From contig NZ_SDDZ01000013.1 of NCBI RefSeq assembly GCF_004115975.1, positions 1 to 64,000 of the forward strand: a stretch of DNA of 64,000 bases, read 5' to 3'. A program made the translations under genes and the position numbers. Below, piece after piece: positions 17,859 through 28,109 of this stretch; the stretch's first letter is position 1; each line of letters opens with the position of its first letter. The notes under the pieces are model-generated. The model was not told the origin of the DNA. It saw only the letters and a program-made list of their open reading frames with translations, and searched no databases. The stretch is from Gelidibacter gilvus. Its GTDB lineage: Bacteria > Bacteroidota > Bacteroidia > Flavobacteriales > Flavobacteriaceae.

Positions 17859-19553
17859 TTAAAATGTTGCAGACAAGCTGATATGGATTTTGGAATTCGA
17901 TAGCTTGATAGCTTGATTTTCTGAGCTGCCATTGCTATAGTTCAATTTAAAAAGCCCTGCTTGTGTGAGGATACCAAATCCAAAACCTAATCCTATAAGT
18001 TTGCTTCTAATGTCAAGGAGTTGGTTTTCGTAATATGCCAGGTCGACAATGGAATTAACGTAGAGGCTGTTTGAAACTCTATAGCGATATTCTGTATTAA
18101 ATACCGCGTATAAATTGGCAGTCAGACTGTTTTCTTCAAAACCTCTGATGGAGTTAATGCCACCAAACCGAAATAACTCGTTTTCAACATAAGTATCAGA
18201 ATTTAAAACCGAAGCACTGACCTGACCATAAAAGCTGTTCCTAAGATTTAGATTAACTATTTTGAAGGTATTCAATTCAAATTTGGTTTGCGATTGACCA
18301 ATATTTTCAATGGTTCTTTTGCCCATTCCTCCAGAGATATCAAATAGAAAATTGACCGGGAACAACTTATCATAGCGTTGTGGCCTTGTGTGATTATAGC
18401 TGAGATTGTAAAACGTAGACTTAAAATCATTAATGGTTAAAATGGGGTTGTCCAATAAATTGGTAGATGCCTGGGTGTTAATGCCCAATGCCATACTGTT
18501 TTTAGAGTCGAATTGATAATCCAGCTTGGCAAACTGTGTGGTGGTAACAAAAGAAGAATCCTTTTTAAAAATATTGAGGCCTAATTGCATCCCGATTGGT
18601 GATCCTAATAGATAGGGGAGTTTTGTTTTTACATCAAAGGTTTTTTGCTCGCTCTCATCGCTTTTGTACACTAATCTTAAAGATTCACCGTAATTGAGAT
18701 TATTGACCAGATTGAGATTGAGATAGCCATCAAATTCTAGTTTATCCGTTTCGGTGTTCGTGCCAAAACCTAGGAACCCATCAAACGTATTGCTTTTTAG
18801 TTTTTCTAAGTAGATATATAATAGGGTAGAATCTTTAGTGAAAAGCACTTCTGGATCTTTTATCTGGGCGGCAAATTGTAGGTTTTCCAAAACTTCCGTT
18901 TTTTCTCTGATGGTGTTTAAATTGAAGACCTGTTTGCTTTTAATTTTCAGGTAGCGTTTTACATAAGATTTTGGAAACTTCTCGTAGCCTTTAACGATTA
19001 TCGTGTCGATGGTCCTTTGCTGTTGTTCTACAATTTTTAAATCGGCATACAAAACACCTTCTTCTTTTTTGATATTGGTAAGTTGTAGGGTTGAAAACGG
19101 ATCTCCTGTGTTGGCAATTTCTGCATTTAGCGTTTTAAGTGATGCTTCCAAAGAATTGACTTCTACTTCAAAATAATCATCTGTGATGGTGTTGGAGATT
19201 AATTTGATGATTTTTGGATTAAAACTGCGGTCAAAATGAATTCTGGCCCTTAAATATCGGTCACCCAAAATATATTTTGCCACAAAAGAAGAATCATTTT
19301 CTTTATTAAGATGGACAAATTTACTTTCCAAATATCCTAAGTGAGTTAAAGAATTTGCTATCGAATTGACTTCGATTTCAAGTGAATTAAAGTCGTTAAA
19401 TGTCTGTTGGTAGTCTAATGAATTAAGAAGCGATGTATCGACTTCATTGGCGCCAACAGCTTTGAGATGTAAAGATTGCGCCAAAAGACTTGATGAGAAC
19501 ATCCATCCGAAAAGAAATATAAAGGAGATTATTTTTAAGGTCATGTTAGGCAT
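17859..19553 (-). CDS. BamA/TamA-family outer-membrane protein with POTRA domains
   Basis: A 564-residue Omp85-superfamily protein. The signal peptide is contained in MTLKIISFIFLFGWMFSSSLLAQ. The N-terminal half holds POTRA-like modules (RTIDTIIVKGYEKFPKSYVK with KIKSKQVFNLNTIREKTEVL near residues 190-235). The C-terminal barrel carries the diagnostic RFGGINSIRGFEENS motif near residue 475 and ends in HISLSATF with a terminal Phe. It is shorter than BamA (about 800 residues) and is more likely a TamA-like or accessory insertase. The frame opens at 19565, but a TAGCTTTG promoter box overlaps that codon. The ATG at 19553 or 19544 is therefore the realistic start, and I chose 19553. It is divergent from rpsL. 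Confidence 0.82.
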   Translation of the reverse strand: MPNMTLKIISFIFLFGWMFSSSLLAQSLHLKAVGANEVDTSLLNSLDYQQTFNDFNSLEIEVNSIANSLTHLGYLESKFVHLNKENDSSFVAKYILGDRYLRARIHFDRSFNPKIIKLISNTITDDYFEVEVNSLEASLKTLNAEIANTGDPFSTLQLTNIKKEEGVLYADLKIVEQQQRTIDTIIVKGYEKFPKSYVKRYLKIKSKQVFNLNTIREKTEVLENLQFAAQIKDPEVLFTKDSTLLYIYLEKLKSNTFDGFLGFGTNTETDKLEFDGYLNLNLVNNLNYGESLRLVYKSDESEQKTFDVKTKLPYLLGSPIGMQLGLNIFKKDSSFVTTTQFAKLDYQFDSKNSMALGINTQASTNLLDNPILTINDFKSTFYNLSYNHTRPQRYDKLFPVNFLFDISGGMGKRTIENIGQSQTKFELNTFKIVNLNLRNSFYGQVSASVLNSDTYVENELFRFGGINSIRGFEENSLTANLYAVFNTEYRYRVSNSLYVNSIVDLAYYENQLLDIRSKLIGLGFGFGILTQAGLFKLNYSNGSSENQAIKLSNSKIHISLSATF

Positions 19554-19562
19554 AAGCAACTC

Positions 19563-19570
19563 CAAAGCTA
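19563..19570 (-). promoter_or_regulatory. -7 promoter box TAGCTTTG for the BamA-like gene
   Basis: On the minus strand TAGCTTTG fits TAnnTTTG. It overlaps the most upstream possible ATG (19565), which argues that translation starts at 19553 or 19544. Confidence 0.4.
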
Positions 19571-19643
19571 ACGGAAAAATTTGTCTAAAAATATGTACTA
19601 TGTTAAATAATTGGTCAAAGAATTAAAAATTAATCAGTTTACG

Positions 19644-19674
19644 TTTGAAAAAAAGAAATAAATTTCTACCTTTG
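19644..19674 (+). promoter_or_regulatory. promoter of the ribosomal protein cluster (TTTG-N19-TACCTTTG)
   Basis: TTTG at 19644-19647 and TACCTTTG at 19667-19674, with 19 bases between them, match the Bacteroidota primary sigma-factor consensus exactly. The start site would be near 19679, giving a leader of about 40 nt before rpsL. It is the best-formed promoter in the window, as expected for ribosomal genes. Confidence 0.8.
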
Positions 19675-19718
19675 CAGCCCTCAAAAGCGAGGAGTAAAAC
19701 AAATTTATATAGAAATAT

Positions 19719-20093
19719 ATGCCAACAATTTCACAATTAGTACGAAAAGGAAGAACCAAAATAACCAAGAAGAGTAAATCGGTTGCCCTTGATTCGTGTC
19801 CACAAAGACGTGGTGTGTGTACTCGTGTTTACACGACGACGCCTAAGAAACCTAACTCAGCAATGCGTAAGGTAGCAAGGGTTCGTTTGACAAACGGAAA
19901 CGAAGTCAACGCATACATCGGCGGCGAAGGTCACAATCTACAGGAGCACTCGATAGTATTGGTTAGAGGTGGAAGGGTAAAAGATTTGCCAGGAGTTAGA
20001 TATCACATCGTTCGTGGTGCTTTAGACACCGCAGGTGTTACAGGTAGAACACAACGTAGATCTAAATACGGAACAAAACGCCCTAAGAAGTAA
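19719..20093 (+). CDS. rpsL: 30S ribosomal protein S12 (uS12)
   Basis: 124 residues, full length. S12 sits at the decoding centre of the small subunit. The loops around [12 protein letters not shown] and [14 protein letters not shown] carry the lysines at which streptomycin-resistance changes usually occur, and both are wild type here. First gene of the str-S10-spc-alpha cluster, preceded by the strong promoter at 19644. Confidence 0.98.
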   Translation: MPTISQLVRKGRTKITKKSKSVALDSCPQRRGVCTRVYTTTPKKPNSAMRKVARVRLTNGNEVNAYIGGEGHNLQEHSIVLVRGGRVKDLPGVRYHIVRGALDTAGVTGRTQRRSKYGTKRPKK

Positions 20094-20099
20094 AAACAA

Positions 20100-20165
20100 G
20101 TTATGAGTTATAAGGTATGAGTTATGGGTGTATAGCACCGTAATGAATAGCGATTAACAATTAAC
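20100..20165. repeat. heptad-periodic spacer between rpsL and rpsG
   Basis: Blocks GTTATGA, GTTATAA, GGTATGA, GTTATGG follow each other at 20100-20127. A second pair GATTAAC, AATTAAC stands at 20152-20165. The first set is the complement of the CATAACT array at 1983-2003. Confidence 0.6.
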
Positions 20166-20187
20166 AAAAAAAACTCAAAAAGAAGAC

Positions 20188-20664
20188 ATGAGAAAAAGAG
20201 CAGCAAAAAAGAGACCGCTTTTACCAGATCCACGTTTTAACGATCAGTTAGTAACACGTTTCGTTAACATGATGATGTGGGATGGAAAGAAGTCTGTGGC
20301 GTTCAAAGTATTTTACGATGCAATTGACATTGTAGAAACAAAGAAAACTGACGAAGAAAAAACAGCCTTGGAAATATGGAAAGATGCTTTATCTAACGTA
20401 ATGCCTCACGTAGAAGTACGTAGCCGTCGTGTTGGAGGTGCAACATTCCAAATCCCAATGCAAATTCGTCCAGACCGTAAAGTATCTACAGCCATGAAAT
20501 GGATGATTAGTTACTCACGAAAAAGAAATGAAAAATCGATGCCAGCAAAACTTGCTGCTGAAATTTTAGCCGCAGCCAAAGAAGAAGGTGCTGCAGTTAA
20601 AAAGCGCATGGATACACATAAAATGGCAGAAGCTAATAAAGCATTCTCACACTTTAGATTCTAA
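20188..20664 (+). CDS. rpsG: 30S ribosomal protein S7 (uS7)
   Basis: 158 residues. S7 nucleates assembly of the 30S head and contacts the E-site tRNA. Recognised from [32 protein letters not shown] and [21 protein letters not shown]. It lies 94 bases after rpsL, a wider gap than usual because of the repeat array, and 3 bases before fusA. Confidence 0.98.
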   Translation: MRKRAAKKRPLLPDPRFNDQLVTRFVNMMMWDGKKSVAFKVFYDAIDIVETKKTDEEKTALEIWKDALSNVMPHVEVRSRRVGGATFQIPMQIRPDRKVSTAMKWMISYSRKRNEKSMPAKLAAEILAAAKEEGAAVKKRMDTHKMAEANKAFSHFRF

Positions 20665-20667
20665 TAT

Positions 20668-22794
20668 ATGGCAAGAGATTTATTACTTACAAGGAATATA
20701 GGAATTGCAGCACATATTGATGCTGGGAAAACGACAACTACAGAGCGTATCTTATTTTATACCGGTGTTAATCATAAGTTAGGTGAAACTCACGAAGGGT
20801 CATCTACTATGGACTGGATGGAGCAGGAAGCTGAAAGAGGTATTACCATTACTTCTGCAGCAACGACTTGTGATTGGATCTTTCCTAAAGAAAATGGAGA
20901 GCCAACAGAAGATGCACAGAGTTATCACTTTAATATTATTGACACTCCAGGTCACGTTGATTTTACGGTTGAAGTAAACCGTTCTTTACGTGTGCTTGAT
21001 GGGTTGGTGTTCTTGTTTAGTGCAGTTGATGGTGTTGAACCACAATCTGAAACTAACTGGAGACTTGCTGATAACTATAAGGTTCCAAGAATTGGGTTCG
21101 TTAATAAAATGGACCGTCAAGGAGCGAACTTTTTAGAAGTTAACAAGCAGGTAAAAGAAATGCTCGGGTCTAACGCAGTGCCAATTGTATTGCCTATTGG
21201 AGATGAGGGAGACTTTAGAGGTGTTGTTGACTTGGTAAGAAATAGAGCTGTAGTATGGCACGACGAAAACTTTGGAGCTACATATGATGTAGTGCCTATT
21301 CCTGAAGATATGAAGGAAGAAGTTCGTGAGTACAGAGCTTTATTAATAGAAGAGGTAGCAAGTTACGACGAAAACCTATTAGAGAAATTCATGGAAGATG
21401 AAGACTCTATTACAGAACAAGAAGTACATGCTGCATTAAGAGCTGCTGTTATGGATATGGCTATTATACCAATGGTATGTGGGTCATCATTCAAAAACAA
21501 AGGCGTTCAATTCTTATTAGATGCGGTTTGTCGTTACTTACCTTCTCCAATGGATAGAGAAAGTGTAATCGGTGTGAACCCAGATACAGATAAAGAAGAA
21601 AGACGTAGACCTGATGTTAAGGAGCCGTTTGCTGCATTGGCATTTAAGATTGCTACCGATCCTTTTGTTGGTCGTTTGGCATTCTTTAGAGTATACTCTG
21701 GACGTTTGGATGCTGGTTCTTATATCTTGAACAACCGTTCAGGTAAAAAAGAGCGTATCTCACGTATCTACCAAATGCACTCCAACAAGCAAAACGCTCT
21801 TGATTATATCGAAGCGGGTGATATTGGAGCGGCAGTAGGATTTAAAGATATCAAGACTGGTGATACCATGTCTGATGAAAAACATCCAATTGTTTTAGAA
21901 TCTATGGACTTCCCAGATCCAGTTATTGGTATTGCTGTGGAGCCAAAAACTAAAGCTGATGTTGATAAAATGGGGATGGCATTGTCAAAATTGGCAGAAG
22001 AAGACCCAACCTTTACAGTAAGAACTGATGAAGCTTCAGGACAAACAATTATATCAGGAATGGGTGAGCTTCACTTAGATATTATTGTTGACCGTATGCG
22101 TCGTGAGTTTAAAGTTGAAGTTAACCAAGGTGCGCCACAAGTAGAATATAAAGAAGCTATTACTAGAGCTGCACAACACAGAGAAGTTTACAAAAAACAA
22201 TCTGGTGGACGTGGTAAATTTGCGGATATCCAATTTACATTGGAGCCTGCAGATGAAGGTAAAACTGGATTAGATTTTATTTCTGCAATCAAAGGTGGGA
22301 ACATTCCTAAGGAATTTATCCCTTCAATTGAAAAAGGATTTAAACAAGCTATGGTCAATGGACCATTGGCAGGCTACGAAGTTGATGCTATGAAAGTAAC
22401 ATTGACAGATGGTTCTTACCATGATGTCGATTCTGATCAACTATCATTCGAATTGGCTGCAAGAATCGGATTTAGAAATGCTGCAAAAGCTGCTAAAGCG
22501 GTTATCATGGAGCCTATCATGAAGATTGAAGTGATCACTCCAGAAGAAAATATGGGTGACATTGTAGGAGATTTGAACCGTCGTAGAGGACAAATGAGTG
22601 ATATGGGTGACAGAGCTGGAGCAAAAACTGTTAAAGCCACTGTGCCATTATCTGAAATGTTTGGATATGTAACTACATTAAGAACATTGTCTTCAGGTCG
22701 TGCAACATCAACCATGGAATTTTCACATTATGCTGAAACTCCATCAAACATATCAGAAGAAGTAATTGCAGCCGCAAAAGGCGTTGAATCGTAA
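20668..22794 (+). CDS. fusA: translation elongation factor G
   Basis: 708-residue EF-G, the GTPase that drives translocation. The G domain has the P-loop [13 protein letters not shown], switch [10 protein letters not shown] and [10 protein letters not shown]. Domains II-V are complete, with [20 protein letters not shown] in domain III and [19 protein letters not shown] near the C-terminus. It is 3 bases after rpsG and 11 bases before rpsJ. A tuf gene, which follows fusA in many bacteria, is absent here. Confidence 0.98.
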   Translation: MARDLLLTRNIGIAAHIDAGKTTTTERILFYTGVNHKLGETHEGSSTMDWMEQEAERGITITSAATTCDWIFPKENGEPTEDAQSYHFNIIDTPGHVDFTVEVNRSLRVLDGLVFLFSAVDGVEPQSETNWRLADNYKVPRIGFVNKMDRQGANFLEVNKQVKEMLGSNAVPIVLPIGDEGDFRGVVDLVRNRAVVWHDENFGATYDVVPIPEDMKEEVREYRALLIEEVASYDENLLEKFMEDEDSITEQEVHAALRAAVMDMAIIPMVCGSSFKNKGVQFLLDAVCRYLPSPMDRESVIGVNPDTDKEERRRPDVKEPFAALAFKIATDPFVGRLAFFRVYSGRLDAGSYILNNRSGKKERISRIYQMHSNKQNALDYIEAGDIGAAVGFKDIKTGDTMSDEKHPIVLESMDFPDPVIGIAVEPKTKADVDKMGMALSKLAEEDPTFTVRTDEASGQTIISGMGELHLDIIVDRMRREFKVEVNQGAPQVEYKEAITRAAQHREVYKKQSGGRGKFADIQFTLEPADEGKTGLDFISAIKGGNIPKEFIPSIEKGFKQAMVNGPLAGYEVDAMKVTLTDGSYHDVDSDQLSFELAARIGFRNAAKAAKAVIMEPIMKIEVITPEENMGDIVGDLNRRRGQMSDMGDRAGAKTVKATVPLSEMFGYVTTLRTLSSGRATSTMEFSHYAETPSNISEEVIAAAKGVES

Positions 22795-22805
22795 ATCTTA
22801 AGAAA

Positions 22806-23111
22806 ATGAGTCAAAAAATCAGAATTAAATTAAAATCTTACGATCATAGTCTAGTGGACAAGTCTGCAGATAAGATTGTGAAAACAGTAAAAAGTACAGG
22901 TGCAGTAGTAACGGGACCAATTCCATTACCAACTCACAAAAAGATTTTCACTGTACTACGTTCTCCACACGTCAACAAGAAAGCTAGAGAGCAGTTCCAA
23001 TTAAGTTCTTACAAAAGACTTTTGGACATCTATAGCTCTTCATCAAAAACTATTGATGCTTTGATGAAATTGGAGTTGCCAAGTGGTGTAGAAGTAGAGA
23101 TCAAAGTATAA
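22806..23111 (+). CDS. rpsJ: 30S ribosomal protein S10 (uS10)
   Basis: 101 residues. S10 binds in the 30S head and, in E. coli, also serves as NusE in antitermination. It shows [20 protein letters not shown] and [20 protein letters not shown]. It is normally followed at once by rplC. Here a 247-base spacer full of inverted repeats intervenes. Confidence 0.98.
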   Translation: MSQKIRIKLKSYDHSLVDKSADKIVKTVKSTGAVVTGPIPLPTHKKIFTVLRSPHVNKKAREQFQLSSYKRLLDIYSSSSKTIDALMKLELPSGVEVEIKV

Positions 23112-23113
23112 TT

Positions 23114-23200
23114 ATACCTGCGAAGGCAGGTATCTCGAAATCAAAAGACAAATTGTTTTTAAGATTGAGAGATCCCCGCATTCGCGAGGATCGACATGTC
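23114..23200. repeat. REP/BIME-like inverted hairpin pair between rpsJ and rplC
   Basis: Two related hairpins face each other. At 23114-23133, ATACCTGC and GCAGGTAT pair perfectly around a 4-nt loop. At 23171-23192, GATCCCCGC and GCGAGGATC pair with one mismatch, followed by the palindrome GACATGTC (23193-23200). Read on the minus strand the first unit is GAGATACCTGCCTTCGCAGG, which lines up with GAGATCCCCGCATTCGCGAGG of the second. They are therefore copies of one element in inverted orientation, like bacterial REP dimers. Confidence 0.7.
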
Positions 23201-23235
23201 CTAAGCTGCGTGCGAGGGAAAAACGGTAAAAATAC

Positions 23236-23266
23236 ATTCAGGGCTGAAGTATTTTCGGCCCTGAAT
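23236..23266 (+). terminator. hairpin in the rpsJ-rplC spacer
   Basis: Perfect 9-bp arms ATTCAGGGC / GCCCTGAAT around a 13-nt loop. The outer ACGGT / ACCGT bases can extend the stem imperfectly. A T-rich stretch follows. It could attenuate or end transcription, but lacks a classical uninterrupted U tract. Confidence 0.4.
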
Positions 23267-23286
23267 ATTTTAAAACCGTAGTAGGG

Positions 23287-23306
23287 ACAGCTTGCGAGCT
23301 GTTTTT
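23287..23306 (+). terminator. terminator-like hairpin before rplC
   Basis: ACAGCT-TGCG-AGCTGT forms a perfect 6-bp stem followed directly by T residues (23302-23306). It stands 53 bases before the rplC start inside the same spacer as the REP-like pair. The stem is short, so activity is uncertain. Confidence 0.4.
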
Positions 23307-23358
23307 ACATGCAAAATTGGAGTAGTAAGTAATTAATAATAATCAATAAATAAAAATT

Positions 23359-23973
23359 ATGTCTGGGTTAATAGGAAAAAAGATCGGTATGACCAGCATC
23401 TTTGATGAAAACGGGAAAAACATTCCTTGTACAGTAATCGAAGCTGGACCATGTATCGTTACCCAAGTCAGAACCGAAGAGGTTGACGGGTATAGTGCCC
23501 TTCAACTTGGTTTCGATGACAAGACAGAGAAAAGTTCCACAAAAGCTGAAGCAGGTCATGCTAAGAAAGCCGGTACTTCTGTTAAGAGAAAAGTCGTCGA
23601 GTTCCAAGGATTTGAAGGAGATTACAAATTAGGTGATGCCATTACTGTAGCACATTTCATCGAGGGTGAATATGTTGATATTGCTGGTACATCAAAAGGA
23701 AAAGGATTTCAAGGTGTGGTAAAACGTCACGGATTTGGTGGTTCTGAAATGTCACACGGGCAGCAAAGCGTTAATAGAGCTCCTGGTTCTGTTGGTGCTG
23801 CTTCTTACCCTGGAAGAATATTCAAGGGGAAGAAAATGGCCGGAAGAATGGGTGGCGAAAGAGTGAATGTTGAAAATTTAAGAGTTTACAAAGTAGTTCC
23901 TGAAAAGAACTTATTGGTGGTTAAAGGATGTGTTCCTGGCCATAAGAACTCTTATGTAATTATTCAGAAATAA
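23359..23973 (+). CDS. rplC: 50S ribosomal protein L3 (uL3)
   Basis: 204 residues. L3 is an early assembly protein whose loop reaches the peptidyl-transferase centre. [19 protein letters not shown] begins the protein. [19 protein letters not shown] and the loop [19 protein letters not shown] are diagnostic. It overlaps rplD by one base (TAATG). Confidence 0.98.
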   Translation: MSGLIGKKIGMTSIFDENGKNIPCTVIEAGPCIVTQVRTEEVDGYSALQLGFDDKTEKSSTKAEAGHAKKAGTSVKRKVVEFQGFEGDYKLGDAITVAHFIEGEYVDIAGTSKGKGFQGVVKRHGFGGSEMSHGQQSVNRAPGSVGAASYPGRIFKGKKMAGRMGGERVNVENLRVYKVVPEKNLLVVKGCVPGHKNSYVIIQK

Positions 23974-24602
23974 TGAAAGTAGCAGTTATAGATGTAAACG
24001 GAAAAGACACGGGTAGAAAGATTGAACTTTCTGCAGATGTGTTTGCCATTGAGCCTAATAACCATGCAGTTTACTTAGATGTTAAGCAATATCTTGCTAA
24101 CCAACGTCAAGGAACGCATAAGGCGAAAGAAAGAGCTGAAATCTCAGGAAGTACTCGTAAAATCAAAAAACAAAAAGGTACAGGTACTGCACGTGCAGGA
24201 TCTATCAAGTCTGGTGTTTTTAGAGGTGGTGGACGTATTTTTGGACCAAGACCAAAAAACTATAGCTTCAAATTGAACAAAGGTCTTAAGCGTTTAGCGC
24301 GTAAATCGGCCTTATCAATGAAAGCTAATGCGGACGCAATCGTGGTCATGGAGGACTTCAATTTTGATACTCCAAAAACCAAAAACTTCACTAACGTATT
24401 GAAAGCGTTAGGTGTTGAGAATAAAAAATCCTTGTTTGTGTTGGGAGCGTCAAATAATAATGTATATTTGTCCTCACGTAATTTAAAAGGTTCTGACGTT
24501 ATAATGAACTCAGAATTAAGCACTTACAAGATTTTAAACGCAAATAAATTAGTCCTTTTGGAGAGTTCTTTAGAAGGAATTGAATCGAATTTAAGTAAAT
24601 AA
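23973..24602 (+). CDS. rplD: 50S ribosomal protein L4 (uL4)
   Basis: 209 residues. L4 lines the exit tunnel. The conserved loop is [16 protein letters not shown] with [19 protein letters not shown]. In E. coli L4 represses its own S10 operon, but I see no equivalent leader structure at the start of this cluster. Start codon overlaps the rplC stop. Confidence 0.97.
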   Translation: MKVAVIDVNGKDTGRKIELSADVFAIEPNNHAVYLDVKQYLANQRQGTHKAKERAEISGSTRKIKKQKGTGTARAGSIKSGVFRGGGRIFGPRPKNYSFKLNKGLKRLARKSALSMKANADAIVVMEDFNFDTPKTKNFTNVLKALGVENKKSLFVLGASNNNVYLSSRNLKGSDVIMNSELSTYKILNANKLVLLESSLEGIESNLSK

Positions 24603-24608
24603 GGAAAC

Positions 24609-24899
24609 ATGAGCATCTTAATTAAACCTATTATTACTGAAAAAGCGACTATGACTAGCGAGTTAAACAACTGCTATAGCTTTCAAGTAAATACGAAGGC
24701 GAACAAGGTTGAAATAAAAAAAGCGGTGGAAGCTGCTTATGGCGTTTCCGTTGAAAAAGTTCGCACTATAAATGTCCGTCCAGATAGAAGAACCCGTCAC
24801 ACAAAGACAGGTATTCAGAATGGTAAAACAAATGCTGTTAAAAAGGCAATTGTACAACTGGCGGAAGGGGAATCTATTGATTTATACAGTAACATGTAA
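24609..24899 (+). CDS. rplW: 50S ribosomal protein L23 (uL23)
   Basis: 96 residues. L23 surrounds the tunnel exit and is the docking site for the signal recognition particle (Ffh is encoded at 60367) and trigger factor. Landmarks: MSILIKPIITEKAT, NKVEIKKAVEAAYGVSVEKV, and RRTRHTKTGIQNGKTNAVKK. Six bases after rplD. Confidence 0.97.
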   Translation: MSILIKPIITEKATMTSELNNCYSFQVNTKANKVEIKKAVEAAYGVSVEKVRTINVRPDRRTRHTKTGIQNGKTNAVKKAIVQLAEGESIDLYSNM

Positions 24900-24909
24900 T
24901 TAAAGACAA

Positions 24910-25737
24910 ATGTCAGTAAGAAAATTAAAACCGATCACACCAGGTCAGCGATTTAGAGTAGTAAATGGTTATGACGCCATTACTACTGATAAGCCGGAAA
25001 AGAGTTTACTCGCTCCGAACAAAAAATCAGGTGGTAGAAACAATCAAGGAAAAATGACCATGCGCCAAATTGGTGGTGGACATAAAAGAAGGTATCGTAT
25101 TATCGATTTCAAACGTAACAAAGCTGGAATTCCAGCAGAAGTTGCTTCTATCGAGTACGATCCAAACAGAACAGCATTTATTGCTCTTTTGAATTATCAA
25201 GATGGTGAAAAACGTTACGTTATCGCTCAAGCTGGTTTAAAAGTAGGTCAGAATGTAGTTTCTGGAACTGAAAACATTGCTCCAGAAATAGGCAATTCAA
25301 TGACGTTGAAATATGTGCCGCTTGGTACTATTATTTCATGTATCGAATTGCGTCCTGGACAAGGAGCAATTATGGCAAGAAGTGCAGGTTCATTCGCTCA
25401 ATTAATGGCGAGAGATGGAAAATTCGCATCTGTGAAATTACCTTCTGGAGAAACCCGTTTGATCCTTGTAGAATGTATGGCAACTATTGGTGCGGTGTCC
25501 AATCATGATCATCAATTGCTCGTATCTGGTAAAGCAGGTAGAACAAGATGGTTAGGAAGACGTCCACGTGTAAGACCAGTAGCTATGAACCCTGTCGATC
25601 ACCCAATGGGTGGTGGTGAAGGTCGTGCTTCAGGTGGTCATCCAAGATCAAGAAACGGTATTCCAGCTAAAGGTTACAGAACACGTACGAAAACCAAGGC
25701 TAGCAACAAGTATATTGTAGAACGTAGAAAGAAATAA
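24910..25737 (+). CDS. rplB: 50S ribosomal protein L2 (uL2)
   Basis: 275 residues, full length. L2 is needed for subunit association and peptidyl transfer. [20 protein letters not shown] and the C-terminal [18 protein letters not shown], with the conserved His of the peptidyl-transferase region, are present. Ten bases separate it from rplW and from rpsS. Confidence 0.98.
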   Translation: MSVRKLKPITPGQRFRVVNGYDAITTDKPEKSLLAPNKKSGGRNNQGKMTMRQIGGGHKRRYRIIDFKRNKAGIPAEVASIEYDPNRTAFIALLNYQDGEKRYVIAQAGLKVGQNVVSGTENIAPEIGNSMTLKYVPLGTIISCIELRPGQGAIMARSAGSFAQLMARDGKFASVKLPSGETRLILVECMATIGAVSNHDHQLLVSGKAGRTRWLGRRPRVRPVAMNPVDHPMGGGEGRASGGHPRSRNGIPAKGYRTRTKTKASNKYIVERRKK

Positions 25738-25747
25738 TTGAGATAAT

Positions 25748-26026
25748 ATGGCACGTTCATTAAAAAAAGGACCTTACATCCATTATAAATTGAGTAAAAA
25801 AGTTGAAGAGAATGTAACTTCAAACAAAAAGACGGTAATCAAAACGTGGTCTAGAGCCTCGATGATTTCACCTGATTTTGTTGGACAAACAATCGCTGTT
25901 CACAATGGTCGTCAATTTGTACCGGTTTATGTAACTGAGAATATGGTAGGTCACAAATTAGGAGAATTTTCACCAACCCGATCTTTTAGAGGTCACGCAG
26001 GTGCAAAAAATAAAGGTAAAAAATAA
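25748..26026 (+). CDS. rpsS: 30S ribosomal protein S19 (uS19)
   Basis: 92 residues. S19 forms a head complex with S13 and contacts the A-site t[22 protein letters not shown] and [12 protein letters not shown] are diagnostic. Usual position between rplB and rplV. Confidence 0.97.
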   Translation: MARSLKKGPYIHYKLSKKVEENVTSNKKTVIKTWSRASMISPDFVGQTIAVHNGRQFVPVYVTENMVGHKLGEFSPTRSFRGHAGAKNKGKK

Positions 26027-26034
26027 GTAGAGCT

Positions 26035-26442
26035 ATGGGAAGTCGTAAAAAACAAATGGCAGACGCTATTAAGGAAGAAAAAAAGCACATTGCTTTTGCT
26101 AAGCTTAATAACTGTCCTACATCACCGAGAAAAATGCGCTTAGTTGCGGATTTGGTCAGAGGACAAAAAGCTGAGATGGCTCTAAATATCTTAAGATTTA
26201 GCCCTAAGGAAGCCTCTCGTCGTTTAGAGAAGTTGGTCCTTTCGGCAATTGCCAACTGGCAAGCTAAAAACGAAGACGCAAGCATTGAAGATGCTGACTT
26301 ATTCGTAAAAGAGATCAGAGTAGATGGTGGTGCAATGTTGAAAAGATTGCGTCCAGCACCTCAGGGTCGTGCACACAGAATAAGAAAACGTTCCAACCAC
26401 GTGACTGTGGTTATAGGAGCAAACAATAACACACAAGCTTAA
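26035..26442 (+). CDS. rplV: 50S ribosomal protein L22 (uL22)
   Basis: 135 residues, longer at the N-terminus than E. coli L22 (110). The extra [18 protein letters not shown] is rich in charge. The tunnel-lining hairpin is at [34 protein letters not shown] marks the core. Macrolide-resistance changes map to this hairpin in other species. None is obvious here. Confidence 0.96.
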   Translation: MGSRKKQMADAIKEEKKHIAFAKLNNCPTSPRKMRLVADLVRGQKAEMALNILRFSPKEASRRLEKLVLSAIANWQAKNEDASIEDADLFVKEIRVDGGAMLKRLRPAPQGRAHRIRKRSNHVTVVIGANNNTQA

Positions 26443-26450
26443 ATAGAGAT

Positions 26451-27182
26451 ATGGGACAAAAGACAAATCCAATCGGAAATCGTTTAGGAATTATCAGAGG
26501 ATGGGAATCTAACTGGTATGGTGGCAATGATTATGGAGATAAACTTGCTGAAGACGATAAGATTAGAAAATATATCCATGCTCGTTTATCTAAAGCAAGT
26601 GTGTCGAGAGTAATTATTGAGCGTACGCTTAAACTTGTAACCGTTACTATCACCACTGCAAGACCTGGTATCATTATTGGGAAAGGCGGTCAAGAGGTAG
26701 ACAAGTTAAAAGAAGAGCTTAAGAAAATTACTGATAAGGAAGTTCAATTGAACATCTTCGAAATCAAGAGACCTGAATTGGATGCCTTTTTAGTGGCATC
26801 TAGCGTTGCTCGTCAAATCGAGAATCGTATTTCTTACAGACGTGCCATCAAAATGGCAATTGCTGCAACAATGCGTATGAATGCTGAAGGGATCAAGATT
26901 CAAATTAGTGGTCGTTTAAACGGTGCTGAGATGGCACGTACGGAGCACTACAAAGAGGGAAGAATTCCATTATCGACGTTTAGAGCCGATATTGACTATG
27001 CTTTAGTTGAGGCACATACTACTTACGGTAGATTGGGTGTTAAAGTGTGGATCATGAAAGGTGAAGTGTATGGTAAAAGAGATCTTTCACCGTTGGTTGG
27101 ATTATCCAAAAAACAAGGTGGCAAAGGAGGATCTGATGCGCCAAGACGTGGTGGGCCAAGCAAGGCTCGTCGTAGAAAGTAA
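26451..27182 (+). CDS. rpsC: 30S ribosomal protein S3 (uS3)
   Basis: 243 residues. S3 lines the mRNA entry channel and helps unwind mRNA. The KH domain [18 protein letters not shown] is near residue 75, and the C-terminal domain has [19 protein letters not shown]. The tail is Gly/Arg/Lys-rich ([20 protein letters not shown]). Confidence 0.97.
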   Translation: MGQKTNPIGNRLGIIRGWESNWYGGNDYGDKLAEDDKIRKYIHARLSKASVSRVIIERTLKLVTVTITTARPGIIIGKGGQEVDKLKEELKKITDKEVQLNIFEIKRPELDAFLVASSVARQIENRISYRRAIKMAIAATMRMNAEGIKIQISGRLNGAEMARTEHYKEGRIPLSTFRADIDYALVEAHTTYGRLGVKVWIMKGEVYGKRDLSPLVGLSKKQGGKGGSDAPRRGGPSKARRRK

Positions 27183-27201
27183 TTTTTAAAGTAAAAGAAA
27201 A

Positions 27202-27627
27202 ATGTTACAACCTAGAAAGACAAAATTCCGTAAGCAGCAAAAAGGCCGCATGAAAGGAAATGCCGGTAGAGGACATGAACTTTCAAATGGAATGTTCGGT
27301 ATAAAATCGGTACACGATACGGGAATGTTTTTAACATCTCGTCAAATTGAAGCAGCTCGTATTGCAGCTACACGTTATATGAAAAGAGAAGGCCAACTTT
27401 GGATCAAAATATTTCCAGACAAGCCTATTACAAAAAAGCCTCTTGAAGTACGTATGGGTAAAGGTAAAGGTGCTGTAGAATATTGGGTCGCTGTAGTAAA
27501 ACCTGGTAGAGTTATGTTTGAAGTAGGTGGCGTGTCAATGGACGTTGCAAAAGAAGCACTACGTTTGGCAGCTCAAAAATTACCTGTAAAAACAAAATTC
27601 TTAGTCGCCAGAGATTACGGAGTTTAA
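27202..27627 (+). CDS. rplP: 50S ribosomal protein L16 (uL16)
   Basis: 141 residues. L16 is a late assembly protein beside the A site. [16 protein letters not shown] starts it. The conserved loop [19 protein letters not shown] carries the arginine hydroxylated in some bacteria. Nineteen bases after rpsC. Confidence 0.97.
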   Translation: MLQPRKTKFRKQQKGRMKGNAGRGHELSNGMFGIKSVHDTGMFLTSRQIEAARIAATRYMKREGQLWIKIFPDKPITKKPLEVRMGKGKGAVEYWVAVVKPGRVMFEVGGVSMDVAKEALRLAAQKLPVKTKFLVARDYGV

Positions 27628-27639
27628 TACATAGATATT

Positions 27640-27831
27640 ATGAAGCAATCAGAAATTAAACAGCTTTCTACAGCTGAATTACAAGATAAGTTAGGTGAAA
27701 CTAAAAAGAGTTATGCAGACCTCAATATGGCTCATGCAATCTCACCTTTAGAAAATCCGATTCAATTACGCAACGTGAGACGTTCTGTAGCAAGAATTGC
27801 AACCGAATTAACTAAAAGAGAAGTACAATAA
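27640..27831 (+). CDS. rpmC: 50S ribosomal protein L29 (uL29)
   Basis: 63 residues, two antiparallel helices. L29 lies next to L23 at the tunnel exit. SEIKQLSTAELQDKLGE and NPIQLRNVRRSVARI match the family. Normal size and position before rpsQ. Confidence 0.95.
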   Translation: MKQSEIKQLSTAELQDKLGETKKSYADLNMAHAISPLENPIQLRNVRRSVARIATELTKREVQ

Positions 27832-27849
27832 TTTGTATTCCGCTGAACG

Positions 27850-28107
27850 ATGGAAAAAAGAAATTTAAGAAAAGAACGTATAGGAGTTGTAACTAGTAAC
27901 AAAATGATGAAATCCATCGTTGTTGCCGAAGTTAAAAAAGTAAAACATCCTATGTATGGAAAATTCGTGTTAAAAACGAAAAAATACGTTGCGCACGATG
28001 AGACAAATGACTGTAACATTGGAGATACGGTAAAGATCATGGAAACACGACCTTTAAGTAAATCTAAATGTTGGAGATTAGTAGAAATAATTGAAAGAGC
28101 GAAATAA
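27850..28107 (+). CDS. rpsQ: 30S ribosomal protein S17 (uS17)
   Basis: 85 residues with an OB fold. S17 binds helix 11 of 16S rRNA and is needed for 30S assembly. [34 protein letters not shown] and [19 protein letters not shown] identify it. Confidence 0.96.
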   Translation: MEKRNLRKERIGVVTSNKMMKSIVVAEVKKVKHPMYGKFVLKTKKYVAHDETNDCNIGDTVKIMETRPLSKSKCWRLVEIIERAK

Positions 28108-28109
28108 TT

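Noticed and set aside
12663-19553. Polysaccharide utilisation locus around susCD
   Set aside because: No glycoside hydrolase, sulfatase or regulator is linked; the only CAZyme trace (GH53 pseudogene) is 40 kb away, so no PUL was called.
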